DNA of 18,205 nt from an uncultured Oscillospiraceae bacterium (GTDB lineage Bacteria > Bacillota > Clostridia > Oscillospirales > Oscillospiraceae). A program made the translations under genes and the position numbers. Within the stretch, counting starts at the first letter, position 1. Each line of letters opens with the position of its first letter. Positions 1-8,470 of the stretch are shown here, piece after piece. Location of the stretch: assembly GCA_905205085.1 (NCBI GenBank), contig CAJLCG010000039.1, positions 1 through 18,205 on the forward strand, read 5' to 3'. Below the pieces are notes generated by a model. It had not been told where the DNA came from, made no database searches, and worked only from the letters and a program-made list of their open reading frames with translations.

Positions 1-42
1 GCAAGGAAGATGATGACGGTACTTGACTATTCATGTTCTCTA

Positions 43-510
43 TCAGCCCAGCAGGTCCTTGACCCCCTGGGTATCGGTGGATACTACCATAAGCACCGTG
101 TTGTCCGCCTGCTGCAGGAAGGCGTCCTCCAGCTTGGGAACCTCCGCGGGACGGTAGTCCTCATTGTCCTTGATCTGATTCTGGAGGTAGGTCTCCAGAG
201 CCGTCTTGGCGCTCTTGGCGGCCTCCTCGTCCTGGAAGATCAGCAGAGCCAGCTCCTCACAGGTCCCTCCGGAAGAGCGGTGAACCACTCCATCGGTAAG
301 CTGATCCCGGCTCAGTCCGGTTCCTGCCAGCTGGTACAGGGACCAGGCCGTGTCCAGATCCAGGTCCTCCAGCTGCTCGCTGAATACATCCGAGTCCAAA
401 ATCTTCTGGGCCTGCTCCTTGGTGTAAGCGGCCGCAGTCTGCTTACCGCCGCAGGATACCAACGAGATGAGACATACCAAGGCAATTACCACGCCCAAGA
501 TCTTTTTCAT
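43..510 (-). CDS. DUF4358-like lipoprotein
   Basis: A 155-residue secreted lipoprotein of unknown function. Residues 1-20 form a lipoprotein signal: a KK pair, a hydrophobic run and a lipobox ending LVSC, with Cys20 as the predicted lipidation site. The mature part has an N-terminal helix-rich stretch, an EELALLIFQDEEAAKSA segment, and an acidic end. This pattern and size resemble DUF4358 proteins of clostridia; the family name is from memory, not a search. The start is well set: an AAGGAGG ribosome site precedes the ATG, and the ATG overlaps the TGA of the upstream SGNH gene by 4 bases (507-510), so translation is probably coupled. DUF4358 genes often sit beside SGNH and MBOAT acyltransferase genes in related genomes; an MBOAT gene could lie beyond position 1. 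No terminator is visible in the last 42 bases. Confidence 0.75.
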   Translation of the reverse strand: MKKILGVVIALVCLISLVSCGGKQTAAAYTKEQAQKILDSDVFSEQLEDLDLDTAWSLYQLAGTGLSRDQLTDGVVHRSSGGTCEELALLIFQDEEAAKSAKTALETYLQNQIKDNEDYRPAEVPKLEDAFLQQADNTVLMVVSTDTQGVKDLLG

Positions 511-1394
511 TGTGCTGCTCCTCCTTCTGGGTACAGCGTCTCATAAGAGACGGTATGTGTCTTTAAGTACTCCAGCCAGGCCTTGTAATAGGTACCGCTC
601 AGGTGCACGCCGTCCGTGCTGGCATCCGCGGGCAGCTGCCCATCCTCACCCACAAAGGCCGAGTACAGATCCAGATAGACAACCTGCTTCTCCTGCGCCA
701 CCTGCTGGGTCAGTTCATTATAAACCCGCAGGTGCTCATTGGTCAAATACTCCGACCCGCCCCGGGCGGCAATGGTGTCCTCATTGAGGGGAATCAGGTT
801 CTGGATATAGATGACTGCGTTGGGCTGGCTGGCCCGGATGTCATCGATGACCTTGCAGTAGGAGTCATAGAAGCCCTGGTCGTTGAAGTAGCCCAGCTCG
901 TTGACGCCCAGGCAGATATAGACCTTGTTGTACTGCTTCTGAGCCAGAGCCTCCACCAGAGTGTAATCCACGCCGTCGATGGTAATGGCCTTCTTGCTCT
1001 CCAGCTTGAAGATGGAAATGCCGATGGAGGTATACTTATCCACCTCTCCAATGCCGCTGTACAGCATCAGGCCCTCAGTACGGGAGTCGCCGATAAAGGC
1101 GGCGTCGGCAAAATAGCTGTTGTCCACCGCGGGACTCTCCGGGCAGGGCTTGGAGAAGTCATAGCCAGCCTGGGGCTGCTGGTCACCGTCCTCCGGCAGG
1201 GAGGCAGAACCATTGGCGGGCACGCTGGAGCCGTCCGTCTGGCTCTTATCGCCGGAGTTATTTTCCGAAGTAGAGACGTCTGCCGACGACTGGTCAGAGC
1301 CCTGGGAACTTTCTTTGGGAGCGCAGCCGGTCAGCAGCGCAGCGCTCAGGAGAACACCGGCCAGCAGCCGGCGGTTATCATAGAAAAAATGCAT
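507..1394 (-). CDS. SGNH/GDSL-family hydrolase lipoprotein
   Basis: A 295-residue extracytoplasmic esterase or acetylhydrolase-like protein. Residues 1-24 are a signal peptide with lipobox LTGC (Cys24). Residues about 25-85 form a Ser/Gly/Asp-rich, low-complexity linker that would lift the enzyme off the membrane. The catalytic domain carries the SGNH blocks: GDSRT with Ser104 as nucleophile, GVNELG with Asn165 as oxyanion residue, and DGVHLSG with Asp261 and His264 completing the triad. The substrate is not evident; surface glycan or cell-wall O-acyl groups are plausible for this family. An AGAGGG ribosome site supports the ATG. The gene follows the exporter genes with a 15-base gap and overlaps the next lipoprotein by 4 bases, so the two lipoproteins probably act together. 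Confidence 0.85.
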   Translation of the reverse strand: MHFFYDNRRLLAGVLLSAALLTGCAPKESSQGSDQSSADVSTSENNSGDKSQTDGSSVPANGSASLPEDGDQQPQAGYDFSKPCPESPAVDNSYFADAAFIGDSRTEGLMLYSGIGEVDKYTSIGISIFKLESKKAITIDGVDYTLVEALAQKQYNKVYICLGVNELGYFNDQGFYDSYCKVIDDIRASQPNAVIYIQNLIPLNEDTIAARGGSEYLTNEHLRVYNELTQQVAQEKQVVYLDLYSAFVGEDGQLPADASTDGVHLSGTYYKAWLEYLKTHTVSYETLYPEGGAAQ

Positions 1395-1409
1395 AGTTAA
1401 GCCCTCTTT

Positions 1410-1871
1410 TTAATGTTTCTTCTTTTCTCTGCTCAATCGCGGCAGTAGGGTTCGCAGCACCGTGGAAGCAAGCATAGCTCCCACCGCCAGAGATGCTGCC
1501 ATCCCAAAGGTATGCAGCATAGTGGAAATAAATTGATCGGTCTCACCGGCCACACAGTAGCGCATGGCGTTATAAATGCCCGCTCCCGGCACCAGGGGCA
1601 AAAGCGCCACCTGGAGATACCCGGTCACCGGACAGCGGCGGATCCGTGCCATCAATTCCGAATAGATGGCAATACACACCGCAGCCAGGAAGGCCGGAAG
1701 AATATCGCCTCCCAGCAGGCGCTGAGCAATCAGATAGACAAACCAGCCCAGCGCCCCGCCCAGGCCGCAGATCAAAATACCTGCACCCTGGATATTGAAT
1801 ACCAGCCCAAAGCCTACACAGGCAATCATACCCCACAGGCAGGGCAAAATCAGTTCTTGTATCAATTCCAT
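1410..1871 (-). CDS. Threonine/serine exporter, small subunit (ThrE_2/DUF3815 type)
   Basis: A 153-residue, almost wholly hydrophobic membrane protein with about five transmembrane segments and a basic C-terminus ending KKKH. It matches the small half of split ThrE-type exporters: a short N-terminus, the VFNIQG segment after the first helix, and the GYLQVALLPLVPGAGIYNAMRY segment that parallels the VPGMALTNAMRE segment of its partner. I chose the ATG at 1871 because GAGGGG lies just upstream; a GTG four codons earlier overlaps the partner's stop and is less likely. It starts 8 bases after the large-subunit stop. In this family the two halves together are expected to form one channel for threonine/serine or related small metabolites; the true substrate is not known here. 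Confidence 0.85.
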   Translation of the reverse strand: MELIQELILPCLWGMIACVGFGLVFNIQGAGILICGLGGALGWFVYLIAQRLLGGDILPAFLAAVCIAIYSELMARIRRCPVTGYLQVALLPLVPGAGIYNAMRYCVAGETDQFISTMLHTFGMAASLAVGAMLASTVLRTLLPRLSREKKKH

Positions 1872-1879
1872 GGCACCCC

Positions 1880-2632
1880 TCACATTCCGATGGCCAGAGA
1901 GATCACCACACCCAGCGAAATGGCTGCGGCGGTGAGGATGGCCTCCGCTGTGCGGTTTACGCCGGAAATAATATCTCCCGCCATGATCTCCCGCATCGCA
2001 TTGGTCAGTGCCATACCGGGCACCAGCACCATCAGGGTCCCGATAGTAATGGCGTCCACATTGTTACCCACACCGATGCGGGTCAGCAGCAGCGCCAGCA
2101 AAGACGCAATGGCCGCACCGATGAGTGTTTGGAAAAAGCCGTTGAAGCCCATCTTTCCGCCCAGATACAGCATCCAAAATCCAACGCCAAAACCGCAGAT
2201 TCCGGCACTGATCACGTCCAAAAGACCGCCGCTGAAAAAGGCGGCAAAAAAGCCGGCGGCTACCACATAGCCCAGCAGCAGCACACGGATGGAGTACTGC
2301 CGTTTATTCTGGCTCAGACCGTCTACCAGCTCCTTGGCCTGCTTGACCGGGGGAACCTCCCGGCACAGGCGGCGGCACAGATCGTTGCACCGCTCCAGCA
2401 GCTCAATATCGGTACCATGGGACGGGATGCGGCGCATCCTGGTGATAGGATGCCCCTGGGGGGTATTCAGGCTTACAATCAGGCAGTTTGGAATGGCAAA
2501 CACCTGGGGCTGCAGTCCATAGGCAGTGAGCAGACGGTATACGGACTCCTCTACACGGTAGATTTCCGCACCGCTGAACATCAGCTGATAGCCCAGTTCC
2601 GTTCCCATATTCAGCAGGTCGTCATACTCCAT
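1880..2632 (-). CDS. Threonine/serine exporter, large subunit (ThrE/DUF1212 type)
   Basis: A 250-residue membrane protein and the first gene of the four-gene unit. The N-terminal 110 residues are soluble and match the ThrE/DUF1212 domain (GTELGYQLMFSGAEIYRVEESVYRL region, then a PSHGTDIELL segment). The C-terminal half holds about five transmembrane helices with a VPGMALTNAMREIMAGD motif, which is typical of these exporters. The start at 2632 is favoured over an ATG ten codons upstream: a perfect AGGGAGG lies at 2641-2647 with an 8-base spacer, and the upstream ATG would fall on the -10 box. Its partner follows at once. Family knowledge points to amino acid efflux; coupling to surface lipoproteins is unexplained. 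Confidence 0.88.
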   Translation of the reverse strand: MEYDDLLNMGTELGYQLMFSGAEIYRVEESVYRLLTAYGLQPQVFAIPNCLIVSLNTPQGHPITRMRRIPSHGTDIELLERCNDLCRRLCREVPPVKQAKELVDGLSQNKRQYSIRVLLLGYVVAAGFFAAFFSGGLLDVISAGICGFGVGFWMLYLGGKMGFNGFFQTLIGAAIASLLALLLTRIGVGNNVDAITIGTLMVLVPGMALTNAMREIMAGDIISGVNRTAEAILTAAAISLGVVISLAIGM

Positions 2633-2644
2633 TCCATCCGCCTC

Positions 2645-2670
2645 CCTGAAACAGAATACCATGTTTCAGG
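2645..2670. promoter_or_regulatory. Inverted-repeat operator over the exporter promoter
   Basis: Two perfect 8-base arms, CCTGAAAC (2645-2652) and GTTTCAGG (2663-2670), flank a 10-base centre. The centre contains the minus-strand -10 box and its TG extension. A repressor dimer bound here would cover the promoter core. I cannot name the regulator. Confidence 0.55.
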
Positions 2671-2680
2671 AAAATAACAA
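2653..2680 (-). promoter_or_regulatory. Promoter of the exporter/lipoprotein operon
   Basis: On the minus strand, TTGTTA (2675-2680) and an extended -10, TGG plus TATTCT (2653-2661), are separated by 16 bases. Transcription would start near 2646, giving a leader of about 14 bases that is almost entirely the ribosome site of the 2632 start. Confidence 0.6.
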
Positions 2681-2746
2681 GTCACAATTTTATTACAAAA
2701 ATTTTCTCCTTTCCCCTGCTTTCTGGAGATTTCGATCTCACATTAT

Positions 2747-2787
2747 AAAAAGACGCGGCGAGAGGAGAAAAGGTTTCCTCTCGCCGC
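2747..2787 (-). terminator. Intrinsic terminator of secA
   Basis: A perfect 12-bp stem (2755-2766 with 2776-2787) and a 9-base loop lie just after the secA stop. On the minus strand the stem is followed by a T-run near 2745-2751. Confidence 0.9.
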
Positions 2788-2797
2788 AAAATATTTT

Positions 2798-5554
<2,757 letters not shown>

Positions 5555-5560
5555 ATTCGA

Positions 5561-5584
5561 TCACACCTCGTTGTTGTTACTCAT
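5561..5584 (-). CDS. Possible 7-codon leader peptide of secA
   Basis: A short frame, MSNNNEV then TGA, ends 6 bases before the secA ATG. It has GGAGAG about 5 bases upstream. Its last two sense codons, GAG GTG, are the ribosome site of secA, so translating it would place a terminating ribosome on the secA start region. Given the promoter predicted at 5630-5638, its ATG is the first good start in the transcript. A small hairpin (5596-5601 with 5611-5616) lies upstream. Translation is unproven; the frame could be chance. Confidence 0.3.
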   Translation of the reverse strand: MSNNNEV

Positions 5585-5629
5585 AGTATCTCTCCGCCCG
5601 GGAAAACCATCCGGGCACATTATCGTCTC

Positions 5630-5638
5630 AGTATACCA
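5630..5638 (-). promoter_or_regulatory. secA promoter (extended -10)
   Basis: Minus-strand TGG plus TATACT forms an extended -10 box. No good -35 box is present at 17 bases, which fits extended -10 promoters. The expected start near 5622 gives a leader of about 68 bases. Confidence 0.5.
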
Positions 5639-5751
5639 TAAGGTTTCGGCGGAAAAAAGAGCAAATTGTAAACTTTCCCTCACAGAATCTCCAATTTCTT
5701 TCTTCCTACCCCCAAGAAATCCGCCACATGTGTATAAATGTACGCCAGGGG

Positions 5752-5780
5752 TTGACAGTTGCCCATAGCTGTGGTATCGT
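5752..5780 (+). promoter_or_regulatory. Promoter of the glycine-riboswitch/symporter unit
   Basis: A perfect TTGACA (5752-5757) lies 17 bases from TATCGT (5775-5780), which is preceded by TGG as an extended -10. The expected start near 5787 falls just ahead of the riboswitch. It is divergent from the secA promoter. Confidence 0.75.
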
Positions 5781-5789
5781 ATCATTCAC

Positions 5790-5970
5790 AAGTGAACAGG
5801 ACAAACGAAGCGCCCAGGAAAATGGCCAGTGGCCTGCCGAAGGAGTAACACTCTCAGGTGTCCCCCAGGGGACGAGGACTGTGCGTGGATGTGACTCTGG
5901 AGAAGCTCGACCACGAGTGCCGAAGGTGCAAAGCGGAATTTCCGCCAATCTCTCAGGCAAAAGGACAGAG
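5790..5970 (+). promoter_or_regulatory. Tandem glycine riboswitch
   Basis: Two glycine aptamers lie in series. Both contain the family core: GCCGAAGGAGTAA then CTCTCAGGTG in aptamer 1 (about 5805-5886), and GCCGAAGGTGCAA then CTCTCAGGCAAAAGGACAGAG-type ending in aptamer 2 (5895-5970). Aptamer 2 has the expected outer stem, CTCTG (5895-5899) with CAGAG (5966-5970). In aptamer 1 the usual short A-rich turn after CTCTCAGGT is replaced by a hairpin with GTCCCC/GGGGAC arms (5860-5873). The short purine-rich linker between aptamers is as in known tandem forms. A terminator follows at 6026, so control is probably at transcription. Riboswitches of this class in front of transporters are often shut off by glycine, but the direction cannot be read here. 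Confidence 0.93.
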
Positions 5971-6025
5971 ACGAACAAACTGCCCCGCCGTCTTTACGGC
6001 TGTGGGCCGGTTTTCGCCCCATCAT

Positions 6026-6054
6026 AGACCGTGGAAGCTTCCACGGTCTTTTTT
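6026..6054 (+). terminator. Riboswitch-controlled intrinsic terminator
   Basis: A perfect 24-base palindrome (6026-6049, arms AGACCGTGGAAG and its complement) runs straight into six Ts. It lies 28 bases before the symporter start, as expected for the expression platform of the glycine riboswitch. Two small hairpins (about 5988-6020) lie between it and aptamer 2. I could not identify the antiterminator strand with confidence. Confidence 0.85.
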
Positions 6055-6081
6055 GTTCTGCATGTTAGGGGGAGAAAACAA

Positions 6082-7500
6082 ATGTCAGAAGCACTGCAAT
6101 CCTTGGAGGCCGCACTTTATCCCATCGTGGTCAACATCAACACCTACCTGTCCAGCTATATTCTGGTCTTCCTGCTCATCGGTGTGGGTCTCTTTTATTC
6201 CATCCGCACCCGCTTTGTTCAGGTACGCTGCTTCGGCGAGGGTATGAAGAAGGTCTTCGGCAATCTGTCTCTGCGGGGCGGACGGCAGGAGCGGGGCATG
6301 AGCTCTTTCCAGGCCCTGGCCACCGCCATTGCCGCCCAGGTGGGCACCGGTAACATCGTAGGCGGCTCCGGCGCTATTCTGGCTGGCGGCCCCGGCGCCA
6401 TCTTCTGGATGTGGATCATCGCCTTCTTCGGCATGGCTACCATCTACGCGGAGGCCACCCTGGCCATTAAGACCCGCATCACCGACGAAAAGGGCGACTT
6501 CCACGGCGGCCCCGTCTACTACATCACCACCGCCTTTAAGGGCGCCTTCGGTAAGTTCCTGGCCGCTTTCTTCGCAGTCGCCATCATCCTGGCTCTGGGC
6601 TTCATGGGCTGTATGGTTCAGTCCAACTCCATCGGCTCCACCTTCCAGACCGCCTTCGGCGTTCCCTCCTGGATCGTAGGCGTGGTGCTGGTCATCATCT
6701 GCGGCTTTATCTTTGTGGGCGGCGTGCAGCGTCTGGCCGCTGTCACCGAGAAGATCGTCCCCGTCATGGCCGCCATCTTCCTGCTGGGCGCGCTGGCCGT
6801 ACTGGTCATCCGCATTCAGTATGTCCCCGCCACCTTCGCCATGATCTTCCAGTACGCCTTTGAGCCTCAGGCCATCATCGGCGGCGGCTTCGGCTACGCC
6901 CTGAAAGAGGCTATCAGCCAGGGCGCTAAGCGCGGCCTGTTCTCCAACGAGGCAGGCATGGGCTCCACCCCCCACGCTCACGCCCAGGCCAACGTGAAGG
7001 ACCCCCACGACCAGGGCGTGGTCGCCATGGTCAGCGTGTTCATCGACACCTTTATCGTGCTGACCCTCAATGCTCTGGTGGTCATCTCCACCCTGTACAC
7101 CCCCGGCGGAATCCTGGCCCAGGGCTACACCGAGGAGGTGGCTCAAACCATCAACAAGACCAACCTGGCCCAGACCGCCTTCGGCACCGTGTTCGGCACC
7201 CAGGCCGGCGCCATGTTCGTAGCTGTTTGCCTGTTCTTCTTCGCCTTCTCCACGGTACTGAGCTGGAACATGTTCGGTAAGATCAACATTGTCTACCTCT
7301 TCGGCAAAAAGGCTGCCCCGGTCTATTCCGTCATTGCCCTGGTGTTTATCTTCCTGGGCACTCTGATGTCCAACGACCTGGTGTGGGAGCTCACCGACAT
7401 GTTCAACAACCTCATGGTCATCCCCAACGCCATCGCCCTGTTTGCCCTGTCGGGCACCGTGGTCAATATCTGCCACATGAGCAAGAAAGCTGCCAAGTAA
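6082..7500 (+). CDS. AGCS-family alanine/glycine:cation symporter
   Basis: A 472-residue inner-membrane symporter predicted to import glycine or alanine with sodium or protons. Family landmarks are GTGNIVGGSGAILAGGPGAIFW early in the protein, the aromatic/acidic MATIYAEATLAIKTR segment, the GGPVYYI motif, and FSNEAGMGSTPHAHA in the second half. About ten or eleven hydrophobic segments are present. I chose the ATG at 6082 because AGGGGGAG lies 7 bases upstream; the in-frame ATG at 6031 falls inside the terminator stem and lacks a ribosome site. The tandem glycine riboswitch makes glycine the most likely substrate, which is inference. The gene stands alone between its attenuator and a strong terminator. 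Confidence 0.93.
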   Translation: MSEALQSLEAALYPIVVNINTYLSSYILVFLLIGVGLFYSIRTRFVQVRCFGEGMKKVFGNLSLRGGRQERGMSSFQALATAIAAQVGTGNIVGGSGAILAGGPGAIFWMWIIAFFGMATIYAEATLAIKTRITDEKGDFHGGPVYYITTAFKGAFGKFLAAFFAVAIILALGFMGCMVQSNSIGSTFQTAFGVPSWIVGVVLVIICGFIFVGGVQRLAAVTEKIVPVMAAIFLLGALAVLVIRIQYVPATFAMIFQYAFEPQAIIGGGFGYALKEAISQGAKRGLFSNEAGMGSTPHAHAQANVKDPHDQGVVAMVSVFIDTFIVLTLNALVVISTLYTPGGILAQGYTEEVAQTINKTNLAQTAFGTVFGTQAGAMFVAVCLFFFAFSTVLSWNMFGKINIVYLFGKKAAPVYSVIALVFIFLGTLMSNDLVWELTDMFNNLMVIPNAIALFALSGTVVNICHMSKKAAK

Positions 7501-7529
7501 TTTTGTGCAGTTTCGATGAAAACACAAAA

Positions 7530-7567
7530 AAGGCCGCCGCCCCCTTGACAGGGACGGCGGCCTTTTG
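7530..7567 (+). terminator. Terminator of the symporter gene
   Basis: Arms AAGGCCGCCG (7530-7539) and CGGCGGCCTT (7555-7564) form a strong stem followed by TTTTG. An A-run before the stem could let it act in both directions. Its loop contains the next promoter's -35 box. Confidence 0.9.
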
Positions 7568-7574
7568 TTATCCT
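7545..7574 (+). promoter_or_regulatory. Promoter of the pflAB operon, nested in a terminator
   Basis: A perfect TTGACA (7545-7550) lies 18 bases from TATCCT (7569-7574), with TGT ahead of it as an extended -10. The predicted start near 7581 is the first base of the ZTP aptamer. The -35 hexamer sits in the loop of the upstream terminator. Confidence 0.7.
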
Positions 7575-7580
7575 GAGGAC

Positions 7581-7667
7581 GGATCATATGACTGACGGAA
7601 GTGGGGGAAACCACGGGGAGTATGATCGTCATGATGCCGACCGTCTGGGCGCCGAAAAGTGGCCCGG
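7581..7667 (+). promoter_or_regulatory. ZTP riboswitch (pfl motif)
   Basis: The sequence fits the ZTP/ZMP-sensing aptamer. Outer stem P1 pairs GATCATA (7582-7588) with TATGATC (7621-7627). Inside it are the conserved GACTGACGGAA, GTGGGGGAAACCAC hairpin and GGGGAG. The 3' half holds CCGACCGTCTGGGC. The diagnostic pseudoknot is present and covaries: GACGG (7594-7598) pairs with CCGTC (7641-7645), where other members use GGCG with CGCC. A further stem can pair CTGGGC (7645-7650) with GCCCGG (7662-7667). ZTP riboswitches usually activate genes when 10-formyl-tetrahydrofolate is short, and pfl genes are the targets for which the motif was named. Confidence 0.93.
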
Positions 7668-7694
7668 AAGGGCGGCTTTTTTGCGCCCTTTTTT
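7668..7694 (+). terminator. Attenuator of the ZTP riboswitch
   Basis: AAGGGCG (7668-7674) pairs with CGCCCTT (7684-7690), followed by a T-run to 7694. CGCCC can also pair with GGGCG at 7647-7651 or 7704-7708, and GCCC (7662-7665) can take GGGC (7670-7673) under a GGAA loop. These exclusive pairings fit an expression platform. Confidence 0.75.
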
Positions 7695-7725
7695 GCCCTT
7701 TTGGGGCGGAAAGGAAGTGTTTTCC

Positions 7726-8454
7726 ATGACCGGATTCATCCATTCCCTGGAGAGCATGGGCCTGGTGGACGGCCCCGGGGTGCGCTCCGTGGTCTTTCTC
7801 CAGGGCTGTCCCCTCCGCTGTCTCTACTGCCACAACCCGGACACCCAGTCCTTCTCCGGCGGCCAGGAGACCACCCCCGAGGCCCTGGTGAAGCGGCTGC
7901 TCCGTTTCCGTCCCTATTTTGACCCCTCCGGCGGAGGTGTCACCTTCTCCGGCGGCGAACCTCTTGGGCAGCCCGACTTTCTGCTGGAGTGCCTCAAGCT
8001 TCTCAAGGCCGAAGGCGTACACACCTGCATCGACACCTCCGGCGTGGGCCGAGGCGACTACGAGGACATTCTCAAATACACCGACCTGGTACTCTACGAT
8101 GTCAAGCACCACCAGAGAGATGGCTACCGGAAGATCACCAGCCTGGAGATAGACCGCACCCTGGCCTTTGTGGAGGCGGTACGAAAAGCAAATGTCCCCA
8201 TGTGGGTGCGCCACGTGGTGGTCCCCGGGCTCACTGACAGCCCGGAACATCTGACTTCCCTTAGCGAATACATCGCCACCCTGCCCCGGGTGGAAAAGGT
8301 GGAGCTTCTCCCCTACCACACCCTGGGCGTTCACAAGTATCAAACTCTGGGCATTCCCTACCCGCTGGAAGGGGTGCCCCCCATGGACAAGACAAAACTG
8401 GAAACCTGGAACCGGCAGCTCAATGAAACCTGCTGCCGGAACACCAACAACTAA
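7726..8454 (+). CDS. pflA: Pyruvate formate-lyase activating enzyme
   Basis: A 242-residue radical SAM enzyme of the cytoplasm. It installs the glycyl radical on PFL using S-adenosylmethionine and a [4Fe-4S] cluster. The cluster motif CX3CX2C is at Cys28, Cys32 and Cys35 ([12 protein letters not shown]), preceded by the [12 protein letters not shown] segment typical of activases; the [11 protein letters not shown] motif follows. Length matches PflA. I chose the ATG at 7726 because AAGGAAG lies 8 bases upstream; a longer in-frame start at 7588 would lie inside the ZTP aptamer. It precedes pflB by 16 bases, the reverse of the common pflB-pflA order, and both genes lie behind the ZTP switch. Confidence 0.96.
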   Translation: MTGFIHSLESMGLVDGPGVRSVVFLQGCPLRCLYCHNPDTQSFSGGQETTPEALVKRLLRFRPYFDPSGGGVTFSGGEPLGQPDFLLECLKLLKAEGVHTCIDTSGVGRGDYEDILKYTDLVLYDVKHHQRDGYRKITSLEIDRTLAFVEAVRKANVPMWVRHVVVPGLTDSPEHLTSLSEYIATLPRVEKVELLPYHTLGVHKYQTLGIPYPLEGVPPMDKTKLETWNRQLNETCCRNTNN

Positions 8455-8470
8455 GAAAGGAATGGGAGCT

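Noticed and set aside
1..42. A terminator or gene end after the first lipoprotein
   Set aside because: No stem with a T-run is visible on the minus strand in these bases, so the transcription unit may continue beyond the window.
6031..6081. Upstream in-frame start for the symporter
   Set aside because: The ATG lies inside the terminator stem and lacks a ribosome site; 6082 has AGGGGGAG at 7 bases.
7588..7725. Upstream in-frame start for pflA
   Set aside because: The extension would translate the ZTP aptamer and attenuator and has no ribosome site; 7726 gives a normal PflA N-terminus.
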